64,000 nt of DNA from Robertmurraya siralis (GCF_005502275.1 NZ_SWLZ01000009.1:62001-126000), one strand, 5' to 3'. Counted from the first letter of the stretch, positions 20,210-33,036 are shown. Notes: generated by a model from the sequence alone, not told the origin. Program-made: numbers and translations.

Positions 20210-20242
20210 AAAAGATTGAGTGAATCCGCTCAATCTTTTTTT
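20209..20242. terminator. Bidirectional terminator between yqeW and deoC
   Basis: AAGATTGAG and CTCAATCTT form a 9-bp stem with an 8-nt loop, flanked by A-run and T-run, directly after yqeW. It can serve both converging genes. Confidence 0.88.
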
Positions 20243-20375
20243 AAGGCTTTGCTGTATGTCCTTGTTCATTATTGGCTCATTTTCTCTCTTATTCCATGAG
20301 ACCAAGAGTTCACATGAAATGAAGAAATAATCAATTTCTCAAAATATTGTTAGAACCTAGCATAATTCGACTCTG

Positions 20376-21047
20376 TTAATAATCGGAGTTTGAAGCTAAT
20401 CCTTGTACAATTGCAATGCCAGAGCTTGCACCAATTCTTGTCGCCCCAGCGTCAATCATATTTTTTGCGTCATCGGCACTTCTTACTCCTCCAGATGCTT
20501 TTACGCCAATATTCGGTCCAACAACTTTTCTCATAAGGCGAATATCTTCAATCGTTGCTCCTCCCGTGGAAAACCCGGTTGATGTTTTCACAAAATCTGC
20601 ACCAGCTTTGACAGATAATTCACAAGCAGTTACTTTTTCTTCTTCAGCAAGTAGAGATGTTTCAATAATTACTTTAGTAAGTGCCTTACCTTTAGCCGCT
20701 TCTACAACCGCACGAATATCCGCTTCTACTAAATCAGTATCACCACTCTTTAAAGCACCGATATTAATTACCATATCCACTTCTGTTGCCCCGTTATCAA
20801 TCGCATTCTTCGTTTCAAATGCTTTTGTTTCGGAAGTAGCTGCCCCTAACGGAAAGCCAATCACTGTACAAACCTTGACATCGGTACCATCAAGAATTGC
20901 ACTTGCATAGCGGACCCATGCAGGGTTCACACAAACAGAAGCAAATCCATATTCCTTTGCTTCCAAGCAAAGTTTTTCAATTTGCTCTTCTTTCGCATCC
21001 GCTTTTAATAATGTATGATCAATATAGTTGGCAATGGTATGTTCCAT
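20376..21047 (-). CDS. deoC: Deoxyribose-phosphate aldolase
   Basis: Class I aldolase that cleaves 2-deoxyribose 5-phosphate to glyceraldehyde 3-phosphate and acetaldehyde in deoxynucleoside breakdown. The 223-residue product has [16 protein letters not shown], the [14 protein letters not shown] block, and the Schiff-base lysine motif VKASGGVRS. It ends in Tyr, as the family does. A 529-nt gap separates it from mtaB, and it appears to be transcribed alone. Confidence 0.96.
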   Translation of the reverse strand: MEHTIANYIDHTLLKADAKEEQIEKLCLEAKEYGFASVCVNPAWVRYASAILDGTDVKVCTVIGFPLGAATSETKAFETKNAIDNGATEVDMVINIGALKSGDTDLVEADIRAVVEAAKGKALTKVIIETSLLAEEEKVTACELSVKAGADFVKTSTGFSTGGATIEDIRLMRKVVGPNIGVKASGGVRSADDAKNMIDAGATRIGASSGIAIVQGLASNSDY

Positions 21048-21524
21048 TTTTTCAAGCCCCTTTCCAATAACATTAAGTTGTACGTACCTCTCTCATCATA
21101 TCATTGAAGCTTTTCTTTTTCGAGCTTATTTTTTGTCATTTTCACAAAAATAACCGATCACCTTTTTAAATGGACATTAAAGTTTCCCTAGCTTTTTTGC
21201 CATTTAGAAAGCACCATATTCGTCATCATTACTCCAAAAGCTTGCAACGGTAAATTTCTATGAAAAAATCATACAAATTGAGAACGTCAGATTTTAGCAC
21301 TTAATTTTAGAAAGAATACAGCAGCTATTTTCCTATACATTGCTTCGGAAAAACAGGGAACAATTAAAATTTATTTGTTGCTGCGAAACAAATGAGCTTT
21401 CCTTCATGCCCATCGCCGACCAAACTATCGTGAAAAAATACCTCCAGTTAAATTGGCTGAAGGAGGAGACGTGAAGTTTGATAGGCAAAAGCTCCTGTTA
21501 GACGCACCAAAAAATGGACAGAAA
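21048..21524. other. Intergenic region deoC-mtaB
   Basis: Contains the deoC upstream region and no convincing gene. A plus-strand ORF of 25 codons starting at the GTG at 21471 has a good SD (GGAGG) but runs into the mtaB terminator and resembles nothing I know, so I leave it uncalled. Confidence 0.5.
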
Positions 21525-21565
21525 ATAAAAAGATGTCCAAAGGTGTAGAAGTTGGGACATCTTTT
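21525..21565 (-). terminator. Intrinsic terminator after mtaB
   Basis: AAAAGATGTCC and GGACATCTTTT pair around a 15-nt loop, followed by a T-run on the minus strand, 12 nt after the mtaB stop. It ends the hrcA-dnaK-prmA-rsmE-mtaB run. Confidence 0.88.
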
Positions 21566-21576
21566 TATTTTAACGA

Positions 21577-22926
21577 TTATACTGCTGTTTCTTGGACATC
21601 CAAATCATTTAATACGCGAACAAATTGGCCTTCATTATATGGATAGCCAGCCTTTTCAATCTTTACTTTAACAATTTTTCCAATCAGGTCTTCAGTGCCT
21701 TTGAAAACGACTTTTAAATAGTTATCTGTATATCCTTCATACATCTCACCATTTGGATCATCCTTGAATTTTTCTTCAGGTATCACTTCAAGAACTTCAT
21801 TTTCAAATTGGGAAGCATACTCTTTCGCTAATTGATCCGAAAGCGCGATGAGGCGATGAACTCTTTCATTTTTCACATCCTCATCTACTTGATCCTCCAT
21901 TCTTGCTGCTGGCGTACCTGTTCTTTTAGAGTATGGGAACACATGAAGCTCAGAGAATTGATGTCTTTTGATAAAATTGTAAGTTTCCATAAACTCTTCT
22001 TCTGTTTCTCCCGGGAAACCGACAATCACATCTGAGGTGACCGCGAGACCGGGAAGTACTTCCTTTAAACGCTCTAATCTTTCCGCAAAGAATTCCATTG
22101 TATACTTACGACGCATTCTTTTTAACACCGTATTTGAACCAGATTGGATTGGAATGTGTAAATGTCTGACAATGACATTTGATTGATCGATGACATCAAT
22201 AACTTCATCCGTAATCTGACTTGCTTCAATGGAAGAGATACGAAGGCGCTTCAATCCTTTTACCTGATCTTCTAAATCTCTTAAAAGGGATGCGAGATTG
22301 TAATCCTTCATGTCTTCTCCATACCCACCTGTATGAATCCCGGTTAAGACAATTTCTTGATATCCAGCATTCACCAACTGCTGTGCTTGACGGATAACTT
22401 CTTGTGGATCACGTGATCTCATGAGTCCACGCGCCCAAGGAATGATGCAGAATGTACAGAAATTATTGCAGCCTTCTTGAATTTTCAAAGAGGCTCTAGT
22501 ACGGTCTGTAAAAGCAGGCACGTCTAATTCTTCATAAACGCGATTTTTCATGATATTTCCGACGCCATTAATCGGCTGACGTTCCACCTTATATTGCTCA
22601 ATATACTCAAGCATTTTCACCCGATCCTGAGTACCGACCACAATATCTACCCCAGGAATCGCCATGATTTCTGCTGGTGAAGTTTGTGCATAACAGCCTG
22701 TTACACAAATAACTGCATCAGGATTCTTTCTAATGGCACGTCTAATCACTTGCCGGCTTTTCTTATCTCCAGTATTTGTAACAGTACATGTATTAATGAC
22801 ATAAACATCCGCTCGGGATTCAAAATCTGTTCGGTCATAGCCCTGCTCTTTAAATAATTGCCAAATGGCCTCTGTTTCATAATGATTGACTTTACAACCT
22901 AATGTATGAAAGGCAACTGATGCCAT
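21577..22926 (-). CDS. mtaB: tRNA t6A37 methylthiotransferase MtaB
   Basis: Radical-SAM enzyme that adds the 2-methylthio group to t6A at position 37 of tRNAs; B. subtilis yqeV. The 449-residue product has the N-terminal UPF0004 domain with cluster cysteines in TLGCKVN, INTCTVT and VTGCYAQ. The radical SAM motif CNNFCTFC (about residues 153-160) follows, and a TRAM domain closes the C-terminus (about 375-440). It lies 6 nt after rsmE. Confidence 0.95.
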   Translation of the reverse strand: MASVAFHTLGCKVNHYETEAIWQLFKEQGYDRTDFESRADVYVINTCTVTNTGDKKSRQVIRRAIRKNPDAVICVTGCYAQTSPAEIMAIPGVDIVVGTQDRVKMLEYIEQYKVERQPINGVGNIMKNRVYEELDVPAFTDRTRASLKIQEGCNNFCTFCIIPWARGLMRSRDPQEVIRQAQQLVNAGYQEIVLTGIHTGGYGEDMKDYNLASLLRDLEDQVKGLKRLRISSIEASQITDEVIDVIDQSNVIVRHLHIPIQSGSNTVLKRMRRKYTMEFFAERLERLKEVLPGLAVTSDVIVGFPGETEEEFMETYNFIKRHQFSELHVFPYSKRTGTPAARMEDQVDEDVKNERVHRLIALSDQLAKEYASQFENEVLEVIPEEKFKDDPNGEMYEGYTDNYLKVVFKGTEDLIGKIVKVKIEKAGYPYNEGQFVRVLNDLDVQETAV

Positions 22927-22932
22927 TTATCT

Positions 22933-23676
22933 TCACCCCATTAATTCAGTTTGAAAAGAAACAGCAGCTAATGCATACAATGGTGCTGTTTCTGTTCTTA
23001 AAATTCTCGGACCTAAACTACAAGAAAGGAAACCAGCATCATTTAACAGAGCTATTTCTTCCTCTGTTAATCCACCCTCCGGTCCAAATATAATGAGAAT
23101 GGATTGCCCCGCTTTCATTTCTTTTAATACAGAGGAAAAAACGGATGCTTCCCCTTGCTTCGCACTTTCTTCATAAGCCACCAATTTATAATCATAATTT
23201 TCACTTAACTCGACTAGTTTTTTTAAGGAAATTGGCTGGTGTACTTCTGGCCGTATGTGACGATGGGATTGTTCGGCCGCTTCCTTTGCAATCCGATTCC
23301 AGCGTTCAACCTTTTTAAATGCCTTTTTTTCATCCCATTTCACAATGGAGCGAGATGCAGTAAAAGGGATAAACTTAGCTGCCCCTAATTCCGTCCCTTT
23401 TTGAATAATCCACTCCAGTTTATCCCCTTTGGGCAGACCGCTCGCAATGGTCACCTGTATCGGCATTTCAACAGAAGCTTCTTCCCATTTTACAACTTTT
23501 GCAACGACTTGTTGATCGGTAATTTCTTCTATCCGACAGAGGGCACTTTTGCCTTTGGTAACACAGTAGATTTCATCATCCACTTGCAAACGCATTACCT
23601 TGACAATATGATGGCGATCATCATCAGAAATATAGAAACGATTATCTTCGAAATTTCTCACAAAATATCGCTGCAT
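22933..23676 (-). CDS. rsmE: 16S rRNA (uracil1498-N3)-methyltransferase
   Basis: SPOUT methyltransferase that makes m3U1498 in 16S rRNA; B. subtilis yqeU. I start at ATG 23676 (MQRYFVRNFEDNRFYI), 7 nt after SD AGAGGTG, giving 247 residues. The SAM-binding knot motif is IIFGPEGGLTEEEI, with LGPRILRTETAPLYAL at the C-terminus. It is between prmA and mtaB. Confidence 0.95.
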   Translation of the reverse strand: MQRYFVRNFEDNRFYISDDDRHHIVKVMRLQVDDEIYCVTKGKSALCRIEEITDQQVVAKVVKWEEASVEMPIQVTIASGLPKGDKLEWIIQKGTELGAAKFIPFTASRSIVKWDEKKAFKKVERWNRIAKEAAEQSHRHIRPEVHQPISLKKLVELSENYDYKLVAYEESAKQGEASVFSSVLKEMKAGQSILIIFGPEGGLTEEEIALLNDAGFLSCSLGPRILRTETAPLYALAAVSFQTELMG

Positions 23677-23692
23677 TTTAAGCACCTCTTAA

Positions 23693-24631
23693 CTAAATTC
23701 GTTTTGCAATGAACGCAACCCAATCTTCCATTTGAATGGTTTCAACAATTTCAAACCCAGATGTAATCATTGCTTCTTTAACCTCTTGCTTCTTTTGCAG
23801 GATAATTCCAGATGTTATGAAATATCCGTTTTGTTTTACAATCCGTGCTGCATCATCTGTAAAACGCAGAATGACTTCAGCAAGAATATTAGCTACCACT
23901 ACATCAACAGGTCCTGTGATCCCATCAAGCAGGTTATTTTGAGAAACAGTTGCTCGATCGTGGACCTTATTAAGTTTAATATTAATTCTGGCTGAATTGA
24001 CAGCCACTTCATCCAAGTCCAGTGCTTGTATTTTTTCTGCTCCTAACAAACCAGCAGCGATACTTAACACACCGGAACCCGTTCCCACGTCAACAACATG
24101 ATCACCTTGTTTGACCGTTCTCTCGAGAGCCTGTATACACATGACCGTTGTTGGGTGGGTTCCTGTACCAAAGGCCATCCCAGGGTCTAATTCTATAATG
24201 AGCTCATCGCTATGAACAGGCGTATACTCCTCCCAGGTAGGAACGATGGTGAATTTTTCTGAGATCTTTACAGGATGGTAATATTTTTTCCAAGCTGTTG
24301 CCCATTCTTCTTCATTGACTTCACTAATCGTAACAGTATTTTTCCCAATATCGATATTGTGAAGAATTAGTCCATTAATTGCTTCTTTAATCTCTTCAAC
24401 TGTTTCGCCTAAAAAGCTATTAACTGGTAAATAAGCTTTAATAATTACTCCCTCTTCAGGGTAGTCGTCAGGGTTCAATTGATAGATTTCACCGAAGTGG
24501 TCTTCCCTCTCCTTCTCAAGCTCAAAAGGATCCTCAATGACAACACCAGAGGCACCTGCTTCATGTAAAATATTTGAGATCGGTTCAACCGCCTCATTTG
24601 TTGTATGAATGGCAATTTCAGACCACTTCAT
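23693..24631 (-). CDS. prmA: Ribosomal protein L11 methyltransferase
   Basis: Trimethylates lysines of ribosomal protein L11. The 312-residue product has the substrate-binding N-domain ([11 protein letters not shown]), the conserved [12 protein letters not shown], and the class I SAM site [15 protein letters not shown] (about residues 176-190), followed by [10 protein letters not shown]. It follows dnaJ by about 50 nt in the heat-shock operon, the usual arrangement. Confidence 0.96.
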   Translation of the reverse strand: MKWSEIAIHTTNEAVEPISNILHEAGASGVVIEDPFELEKEREDHFGEIYQLNPDDYPEEGVIIKAYLPVNSFLGETVEEIKEAINGLILHNIDIGKNTVTISEVNEEEWATAWKKYYHPVKISEKFTIVPTWEEYTPVHSDELIIELDPGMAFGTGTHPTTVMCIQALERTVKQGDHVVDVGTGSGVLSIAAGLLGAEKIQALDLDEVAVNSARINIKLNKVHDRATVSQNNLLDGITGPVDVVVANILAEVILRFTDDAARIVKQNGYFITSGIILQKKQEVKEAMITSGFEIVETIQMEDWVAFIAKRI

Positions 24632-24681
24632 TCTACCAACTCCGTTTCCTTAAACTCCGATAACACTGTATATTACTTGCG

Positions 24682-25809
24682 TTATTCACCTTTAAATGCT
24701 CTTTTTACCTTTGAAAAAAAGCCTTCTTCTTGATCACCTTGAGGGACTTTTCCACTTATTTCGGCAAATTCCTGTAGCAATTGCTTTTGCTTTTCAGTCA
24801 ACTTCGTTGGTGTGACAATTCGCATTATAACGTGCTGGTCACCAACTCCATATCCCCTTACATTAGGAACTCCTTTTCCACGAAGACGGAATTTAGTGCC
24901 TGTCTGTGTACCTGCTGGAACCTTAAGCTTTACTTTGCCATGCAGCGTTGGCACTTCTATCTCATCACCAAGAGCTGCCTGAACAAACGTGATCGGCATT
25001 TCACAATAAATATCATCCTCATCCCGCTCAAAGAATTCATGGGAGCGAACATGAAATACTACATATAGATCCCCAGCTGGACCGCCGTTAATGCCAGGCT
25101 CTCCTTGTCCTGATACTCTTAGCTGTTGACCGTCATCAATTCCAGCGGGAATTTTGACATGAATTTTGCGACGTTTTTTCACTTTCCCTGTGCCGCCACA
25201 AGTTGAGCATTTATGCTTAATTTCTTTGCCTGTACCGCTGCAATGATGACAAACTCTTCGGTTTACTATTCTTCCAAAAGGAGTATTCTGCTCTACATTT
25301 AATTGACCGCTACCATTACAGTGCTTACAAGTTTCCGGCTTCGTTCCCGGTTTTGCCCCACTTCCGTGACAAGTATCACATGTCTCTTCACGTGGAATTT
25401 CGATGTCTGTTTCTTTTCCAAAGACTGCTTCTTCAAAAGAAAGCGTCATCGTATATTGAAGGTCAGCACCTTGCCTAGGAGCATTAGGATCACGACGTCT
25501 GGAACCACCGCCGCCAAAAAACGTTTCAAATATATCCTCAAAGCCACCGAAGCCGCCGCCCCCAAAGCCTCCACCACCGAAGCCTTGATTTGGATCAGTG
25601 TGACCGAATTGGTCGTATTGTGAGCGCTTCGCATCATCGCTTAATACTTCATACGCTTCCTTAACTTCTTTAAATTTTTCGTCCGCATCCGCCTCTTTAT
25701 TAATATCTGGATGATATTTTTTCGATAACTTTCGATATGCTTTTTTAATTTCGTCTTTAGAGGCGGATTTGCTTACTCCTAAGACTTCATAATAGTCTCT
25801 TTTACTCAA
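24682..25809 (-). CDS. dnaJ: Chaperone protein DnaJ
   Basis: Hsp40 co-chaperone that stimulates the DnaK ATPase. With TTG at 25809 (SD GGGGAG, 8 nt away) the product has 375 residues and starts [11 protein letters not shown], exactly as in B. subtilis; the GTG at 25818 is less likely. J-domain with HPD at about residues 33-35, a Gly/Phe linker, four CxxCxGxG zinc repeats (about 146-210), and the C-terminal substrate domains. Confidence 0.97.
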   Translation of the reverse strand: MSKRDYYEVLGVSKSASKDEIKKAYRKLSKKYHPDINKEADADEKFKEVKEAYEVLSDDAKRSQYDQFGHTDPNQGFGGGGFGGGGFGGFEDIFETFFGGGGSRRRDPNAPRQGADLQYTMTLSFEEAVFGKETDIEIPREETCDTCHGSGAKPGTKPETCKHCNGSGQLNVEQNTPFGRIVNRRVCHHCSGTGKEIKHKCSTCGGTGKVKKRRKIHVKIPAGIDDGQQLRVSGQGEPGINGGPAGDLYVVFHVRSHEFFERDEDDIYCEMPITFVQAALGDEIEVPTLHGKVKLKVPAGTQTGTKFRLRGKGVPNVRGYGVGDQHVIMRIVTPTKLTEKQKQLLQEFAEISGKVPQGDQEEGFFSKVKRAFKGE

Positions 25810-25902
25810 CCTTACCACTCCCCGAATCCATTCGCATAAAAGTTATTTTAACACTCAAACTTGTAGAAGTGCAAATAAATCTATCACTAGGACCTTACAT
25901 AG

Positions 25903-25938
25903 AAAAAGCCAAAGTCATAAAGACAGTGACTTTGACCT
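25903..25938 (-). terminator. Terminator-like hairpin between dnaK and dnaJ
   Basis: AAGTCA-centred stem of about 12 bp (25906-25917 with 25926-25938, some G-U pairs) followed by five T on the minus strand. It probably attenuates the transcript so dnaK is made in excess of dnaJ. Confidence 0.65.
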
Positions 25939-25969
25939 TTCTATATTCTATATTCAATAACTAATTCGA

Positions 25970-26013
25970 TGCTTGTCGCCGATGGACGAGCACTCTCCGC
26001 TTTTCTATTTGTC
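25970..26013 (+). repeat. 44-nt intergenic repeat, copy A
   Basis: Begins TGCTTGTCGCCG and ends CCGCTTTTCTATTTGTC. The first nine bases and most of the last eighteen are identical to copy B at 26095. Inside it TGCTTGTC can pair with GGACGAGCA. The layout and motif CTTTTCTATTTGTCTAGC resemble a dispersed Bacillaceae intergenic repeat family. Confidence 0.7.
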
Positions 26014-26094
26014 TAGCTTCTGCGGCTAAACCCTCGAGACACTTCAGTCCAGACGCAAAAGTCAAAAGTGCGACTTCCACTTCTGGCCTTCCAG

Positions 26095-27983
<1,889 letters not shown>

Positions 27984-28012
27984 TTAATATGTAAACACTT
28001 TTTCTCTATTTT

Positions 28013-28615
28013 TTACTGATTAACTTTAACCATTGCTGGTCGAATGACACGATCCTTTAATACATATCCTTTTTGAAATTCTTCCACGACAATGTTCGAA
28101 TCATATCCCTCTTCCGCAACCTGCATAACCGCTTGATGGAAATTCGGATCAAACTCCTTCCCTTCCGATTCAATCACTTCTACGCCTTCTTTCTTTAAAG
28201 CATCAAGAAGACTGCGATAAATCATTTCCATGCCTTGGAGCAAGGATTTCGTCTGTTCATGATCGGTCTCCACATTCAATGCACGTTCAAAGTTATCCAA
28301 TACAGGCAGAATATCAGAAATTAAATTTTGTGCTCTATATTTTTGCGCCGCTTCATAATCCAATCTAGCTCGACGGCGAGAGTTTTCGAAATCAGCTTGT
28401 AATCGAAGGTAGCGGTTTTCTTTTTCTTCCAGCTCTTTTTGCAGAGCTGCAAGCTGCTCTTCTAGCTTTGTAAGTTTTTCTTCATCAACAGAGGATGAAT
28501 CTTCAGGTACTTCCTCTTTCTCTTCATCAATTATAGGTTCAATTTCTTCTTGAATATTTTGTTCTTCGTTGGTAGACACCGCTTCTTCCTCCAGTGTGTT
28601 TTTTTCTTCAGCCAA
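28013..28615 (-). CDS. grpE: Nucleotide exchange factor GrpE
   Basis: Releases ADP from DnaK. I start at TTG 28615, which is 8 nt after SD GGGAGG and gives 200 residues beginning [11 protein letters not shown]; the GTG at 28624 overlaps the SD. The acidic N-terminus is followed by a long coiled coil ([21 protein letters not shown]), the dimer helices, and the C-terminal beta domain with [16 protein letters not shown]. Confidence 0.96.
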   Translation of the reverse strand: MAEEKNTLEEEAVSTNEEQNIQEEIEPIIDEEKEEVPEDSSSVDEEKLTKLEEQLAALQKELEEKENRYLRLQADFENSRRRARLDYEAAQKYRAQNLISDILPVLDNFERALNVETDHEQTKSLLQGMEMIYRSLLDALKKEGVEVIESEGKEFDPNFHQAVMQVAEEGYDSNIVVEEFQKGYVLKDRVIRPAMVKVNQ

Positions 28616-28700
28616 CGTTTTCACCTCCCTTTAAAGTAGACACCGACTAAATCTGTCAGCTAACATCTATGTAAATCAAAAAATAACAGCAACGCAAGGA

Positions 28701-28731
28701 AAAGGGATGGAATTGCTTAATTCCACCCTTT
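28701..28731 (-). terminator. Hairpin between hrcA and grpE
   Basis: AAGGGTGGAATT and AATTCCATCCCTT form a 12-bp stem with one bulged base and a 4-nt loop, 17 nt after hrcA. There is only a short T-run, so it may mark an mRNA processing or attenuation site between hrcA and the chaperone genes. Confidence 0.6.
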
Positions 28732-28747
28732 ATCAATATTTCCAGCA

Positions 28748-29779
28748 CTACTTACTTTGATACAGCTTTGTTAGCACTACCGATAAATCGTTGCTAAAAA
28801 ATTTTAATAAACTTATAACTCTTGAATATTCCATTCGAGTTGGCCCTAAAATAGCAATCGTACCTAATTGTTCAGTTCCAATTGAATAAGTGGCGGTGAT
28901 TAAGCTGCAATCATCCATTGCAGAATTGCCATTTTCCTTCCCAATTTTAACATTAATACCAGAAGGATTTTTTCGAATGATATCATACATATCTTCCTCA
29001 TGTTCAATCATTGTCAACAGGTTTTTCACTTTACTAATATCATGAAATTCCGGTTGACTGAGCATGTTCGTTTTACCACCAAAAAATAATTTTTCATTTG
29101 TTGGAATTTTCAACGTTTCTACCAGTGAAGAAAACATCGAATCATAACTGCGAATATGCTGCCGCAAAACAAGAGCTACTTCCTTGTAGATTTTTCCGTT
29201 TAATTCCTCAAGTGGGACACCTGTAAGCCGTTCATTCAAAATATTGACAAGCTTCTCAATATCACTAGAATCAATTCCAATCGGTAGATGGAACATCTTA
29301 TTTTCTACATGCCCAGTATCTGTAACAATAATGGCAATCGCTGTTTCATCGTTCAAAGGGACAATTTGAATTTTCTTTAGCTTGTTCTCCCTCACTGCTG
29401 GACCAAGAACTATAGCAGTATAATTTGTCAACTCTGATAAAATTTGTGCAGATCTTTGAACAATCTTCTCTAATTCATATATTCTCTCCGTAAAAATTGA
29501 ACGTACAGAGTTCACATCTTTTGTATCAAGTTTTTGCGGAGATAGCAAATGATCTACGTAAAATCTATACCCTTTCTCGGATGGAATTCTCCCCGATGAG
29601 GTGTGTGTTTTTTCCAGAAAACCGAGTTCTTCTAAATCTGCCATCTCGTTTCGAATTGTAGCCGAACTAAACTGTATTTCTTCCTTCTTCGACAAGCTTC
29701 TCGAACCAACTGGTTGAGCAGACCGAATAAAATCATCAACAATCACTTGGAAAATTAACAATTGACGATCTGTTAACAC
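28748..29779 (-). CDS. hrcA: Heat-inducible transcription repressor HrcA
   Basis: Repressor that binds CIRCE and needs GroEL for activity. The 343-residue product has the N-terminal winged helix ([36 protein letters not shown]), a GAF-like middle and the C-terminal dimerisation region. GTG start at 29779 with SD AGAGGTGAT. It is the first gene of hrcA-grpE-dnaK-dnaJ and represses itself through the CIRCE 16 nt upstream. Confidence 0.97.
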   Translation of the reverse strand: MLTDRQLLIFQVIVDDFIRSAQPVGSRSLSKKEEIQFSSATIRNEMADLEELGFLEKTHTSSGRIPSEKGYRFYVDHLLSPQKLDTKDVNSVRSIFTERIYELEKIVQRSAQILSELTNYTAIVLGPAVRENKLKKIQIVPLNDETAIAIIVTDTGHVENKMFHLPIGIDSSDIEKLVNILNERLTGVPLEELNGKIYKEVALVLRQHIRSYDSMFSSLVETLKIPTNEKLFFGGKTNMLSQPEFHDISKVKNLLTMIEHEEDMYDIIRKNPSGINVKIGKENGNSAMDDCSLITATYSIGTEQLGTIAILGPTRMEYSRVISLLKFFSNDLSVVLTKLYQSK

Positions 29780-29794
29780 TTTATATCACCTCTG

Positions 29795-29821
29795 TTAGCA
29801 CTCCTTTATATCGAGTGCTAA
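29795..29821 (-). promoter_or_regulatory. CIRCE operator
   Basis: Perfect TTAGCACTC-N9-GAGTGCTAA inverted repeat, between the promoter and the hrcA GTG. It is the binding site of HrcA. Confidence 0.98.
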
Positions 29822-29833
29822 ATCTATTATTAA

Positions 29834-29861
29834 ATTATCAAATATCAGGGGATCGTGTCAA
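29834..29861 (-). promoter_or_regulatory. Sigma-A promoter of the hrcA operon
   Basis: TTGACA (29856-29861) with GATAAT (29834-29839) on the minus strand, 16 nt apart, just before the CIRCE element. Confidence 0.75.
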
Positions 29862-29928
29862 TCATTTAAGCTTTTTTATTCAGTCTGGATGCCATCCCCA
29901 TTCCTTATTCAAAAAAACCATCATCACA

Positions 29929-31071
29929 TTACTGGACTATGCCTAAGAACGATTGAAATACTTCATTTCCAAGAAATCTACCTTTCCTGGTTAATCTTAT
30001 ATAATTATTTTCTTCACAAATTAAATCCTTTTTCCTTAAATCCAACATTTCATTTGCAAATAAATCCACAGGTGAAATCCCGTATCTTTCAATAAACCGT
30101 TCAATCGAAACCCCTTCATTCTTTCTTAATCCAAGGAACATTTCTTCCTCCATTTGCTCTGCTTTTGTCGGCTTATTTTCTTCAAAAACAGGAAGTTTCC
30201 CATTTTCAAGTGGATCCATATACTTCTTTAAAGGACCAACATTTGAACGCCGCAGCCCTTTAACATAAGAATGGGCGCCAGCTCCAAAACCATAATATTC
30301 ATTATTGTTCCAATACGTTAAATTATGCCTGCTTTCATAGCCAGGAATTGCAAAATTACTGATTTCATATTGAAGGTAGCCATGCTTGTCCATCTGCTCC
30401 ATCAGTTCCTCATACATGGCGGCTTCAGCATCCTCTCCCGGCAAAGGAAGGCGGCCCTTTCTCATTAAATTATAGAAAACCGTCTTCGGTTCAATTATTA
30501 ACGAATACCCAGAATAATGTTGAATATCTAATGAAAAAGAAGTAGCAAGCGTTTCTCTAAAATCAGCTAATGTTTGGCCCGGTAAGCTATAAATAAGATC
30601 GACACTAATGTTTTCAAATCCTGCAGCTTTTGCAAGCGCAATCGATGTGAATACATCTGCTCCACGATGTACACGACCTATTCTCTTCAAAAGTTCATCG
30701 TTAAAGGTCTGGACGCCAAAGCTTAAGCGATTGACCCCTGCCTCATAGAGGATTTGCAATTTTTCTTTAGAAAGATCTCCCGGGTTCGCTTCAAATGTAA
30801 ACTCAGTATCTTGATTGAAAGGAAGGTAATCATGGATGCCTTGACATAAAGCTGCAAGCTGCCTTTCATTTAATGCCGTCGGCGTGCCTCCACCAACAAA
30901 AATAGAACGCAGGTGAGACGTTGGCACTTCTTGCAATGTCAACTCCATCTCTTTTTTTAATGAATTTATATATTCATCAACTGGTTGTCCTTGAAGGAAC
31001 ACTTTATTAAAATCACAATAATGGCAAATATGCTCACAAAAGGGGATATGAATATACGCCGCATTAATCAA
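29929..31071 (-). CDS. hemW: Heme chaperone HemW (radical SAM)
   Basis: Radical-SAM-family protein long annotated as anaerobic coproporphyrinogen oxidase; current view is that HemW delivers heme to apoproteins. The 380-residue product starts at TTG (MINAAYIHIPFCEHICHYCDF) and has the cluster motif CEHICHYC and GGGTPTAL. It ends with a HemN C-terminal domain (about 285-370) containing EEEMFLGLRKNEGVS. It lies between lepA and hrcA. Confidence 0.93.
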   Translation of the reverse strand: MINAAYIHIPFCEHICHYCDFNKVFLQGQPVDEYINSLKKEMELTLQEVPTSHLRSIFVGGGTPTALNERQLAALCQGIHDYLPFNQDTEFTFEANPGDLSKEKLQILYEAGVNRLSFGVQTFNDELLKRIGRVHRGADVFTSIALAKAAGFENISVDLIYSLPGQTLADFRETLATSFSLDIQHYSGYSLIIEPKTVFYNLMRKGRLPLPGEDAEAAMYEELMEQMDKHGYLQYEISNFAIPGYESRHNLTYWNNNEYYGFGAGAHSYVKGLRRSNVGPLKKYMDPLENGKLPVFEENKPTKAEQMEEEMFLGLRKNEGVSIERFIERYGISPVDLFANEMLDLRKKDLICEENNYIRLTRKGRFLGNEVFQSFLGIVQ

Positions 31072-31098
31072 ACAATCACAACCTCGTTTTTTAAATAT

Positions 31099-31149
31099 GA
31101 AAGAGAGGTTAGAGTTCTTGTTATAACAAGACTGGCTAACCCCTCTTTC
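31099..31149 (-). terminator. Long hairpin between lepA and hemW
   Basis: GAAAGAGGGGTTAG and CTAACCTCTCTTTC form a 14-bp stem with one G-U pair; inside the loop CTTGTTATAACAAG can fold again. No strong U-run follows. It sits just after lepA and may trim or attenuate the transcript. Confidence 0.65.
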
Positions 31150-31171
31150 TTAAGTTAAACTCTAAAAAACC

Positions 31172-33004
31172 CTATTTTTTCTGACTATCATCCATTTTCA
31201 ATACTGCCATAAAGGCCTCTTGAGGTACCTCAACTGAGCCTACCTGTTTCATCCGCTTTTTCCCTTCTTTTTGCTTCTCAAGAAGCTTTCGTTTACGGGA
31301 AATATCTCCACCGTAGCATTTCGCTAAGACGTTTTTGCGCATCGCCTTAATCGTAGAACGGGCAACAATTTTTTGTCCGATTGCCGCTTGGACAGGCACT
31401 TCAAATTGCTGTCTCGGAATTAATTCCTTTAATTTTTCTACGATAACCTTACCTCGTTCATAAGCAAAATCTTTATGAACGATAAAGCTTAACGCATCGA
31501 CTTTCTCTGCATTTAAAAGGATATCCATCTTCACAAGTTTTGATGGCTTATAGCCAATCAGTTCATAGTCAAAGGAAGCATACCCTTTCGTGCTCGACTT
31601 TAACTGATCGAAGAAATCGTAGACAATCTCGGACAATGGTACTTCATAAATGATGCTCACCCTCGTTTCATCGAGATATTGCATATCAATGAAGTTTCCT
31701 CTTTTTTCTTGGCACAGCTCCATAATGGCGCCGACATAATCATTTGGAGCCATCATCGTTGCTTTTACATATGGCTCTTCAATCCGTTCAATTTTCTGTG
31801 GATCTGGCATATCAGAAGGGTTGTCTATTTTTATTTGCGAACCATCCGTCAAAATAACATCATAAATAACACTCGGTGCAGTCGTGATTAAATCGATCTT
31901 AAATTCTCTTTCAATGCGTTCCTGAATAATTTCCATATGGAGCAATCCAAGAAACCCGCATCGGAAGCCAAAGCCTAATGCTTGCGATGTTTCTGGTTCA
32001 AACTGAAGAGCGGAATCATTTAATTCAAGCTTTTCGAGAGCTTCTCTTAAGTCATTAAATTTCGCGCTGTCAATAGGATATAAACCACAATATACCATTG
32101 GATTCAATTTACGATAACCTGGGAGCGCTTCTGAGGCACCATTTTTTGCATTTGTAATCGTATCCCCAACACGGGTATCCCCAACATTTTTAATGGCAGC
32201 CGTTAAAAATCCCACATCTCCGACAGATAATTCTTCTGTTTGCACGGCTTTTGGCGTAAAGACACCTACTTCTGTCACTTCAAACTCCTTGCCCGTTGCC
32301 ATCATCTTAATTTTATCGCCAGCTTTCACCGTACCCTCAACCACACGAATATATGCAACCACTCCTCGGTATGCATCATATAGTGAATCAAAAATTAACG
32401 CCTTTAATGGAGCTTCAGGATCTCCAACAGGTGCGGGTACCTTTTCGACAATCTGTTCCAAAATTTCTTCAATCCCAATCCCAGCTTTTGCACTGGCTAA
32501 AACAGCTTCAGAAGCATCTAATCCGATTACTTCTTCAATCTCGTTACGAACGCGTTCCGGATCGGCACTTGGAAGATCAATTTTATTGATAACCGGTACG
32601 ATTTCTAAATCATTGTCAAGTGCTAAATAAACATTCGCCAACGTTTGTGCTTCAATTCCCTGTGCCGCATCGACCACGAGAACAGCACCTTCACATGCTG
32701 CTAAACTGCGGGATACTTCATAGGTGAAATCGACATGTCCAGGTGTGTCGATTAAATGAAACGTATAGATCTCGCCATCTTTTGCTTTGTATTTTAATTG
32801 AACTGAGTTTAATTTAATCGTAATGCCCCGTTCTCTCTCAAGATCCATCGAATCGAGGAGCTGGTCCTTCATTTCACGAGCAGTTAAAGCATTCGTTTTC
32901 TCTAAAATTCTATCTGCCAACGTCGACTTTCCATGGTCGATATGAGCGATGATCGAGAAATTGCGAATCTTTGATTGCCTCATCAGTCTTTCTTCTTTGT
33001 TCAT
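31172..33004 (-). CDS. lepA: Elongation factor 4 (LepA)
   Basis: Ribosomal GTPase that can back-translocate stalled ribosomes. I start at ATG 33004 ([22 protein letters not shown]), 6 nt after SD GGAGTG, giving 610 residues. G1 [10 protein letters not shown]3 DTPGHVDF and G4 NKIDLP are intact; the C-terminal domain unique to LepA ends with [19 protein letters not shown]-type residues. It is followed by hemW. Confidence 0.97.
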   Translation of the reverse strand: MNKEERLMRQSKIRNFSIIAHIDHGKSTLADRILEKTNALTAREMKDQLLDSMDLERERGITIKLNSVQLKYKAKDGEIYTFHLIDTPGHVDFTYEVSRSLAACEGAVLVVDAAQGIEAQTLANVYLALDNDLEIVPVINKIDLPSADPERVRNEIEEVIGLDASEAVLASAKAGIGIEEILEQIVEKVPAPVGDPEAPLKALIFDSLYDAYRGVVAYIRVVEGTVKAGDKIKMMATGKEFEVTEVGVFTPKAVQTEELSVGDVGFLTAAIKNVGDTRVGDTITNAKNGASEALPGYRKLNPMVYCGLYPIDSAKFNDLREALEKLELNDSALQFEPETSQALGFGFRCGFLGLLHMEIIQERIEREFKIDLITTAPSVIYDVILTDGSQIKIDNPSDMPDPQKIERIEEPYVKATMMAPNDYVGAIMELCQEKRGNFIDMQYLDETRVSIIYEVPLSEIVYDFFDQLKSSTKGYASFDYELIGYKPSKLVKMDILLNAEKVDALSFIVHKDFAYERGKVIVEKLKELIPRQQFEVPVQAAIGQKIVARSTIKAMRKNVLAKCYGGDISRKRKLLEKQKEGKKRMKQVGSVEVPQEAFMAVLKMDDSQKK

Positions 33005-33036
33005 ATCGTTCACTCCTACTATACTCGCACACATCG

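Noticed and set aside
20416-20910. 164-codon plus-strand ORF inside deoC
   Set aside because: Antisense shadow of deoC: rich in Ser, Ala and Thr from complementary codons, with no family resemblance.
21471-21548. 25-codon plus-strand ORF with a GGAGG SD between deoC and mtaB
   Set aside because: Its end runs through the mtaB terminator, it has no family, and chance SDs of this kind are expected.
32193-32630. 145-codon plus-strand ORF inside lepA
   Set aside because: Shadow of the lepA GTPase domain on the opposite strand; no SD and no recognisable domain.
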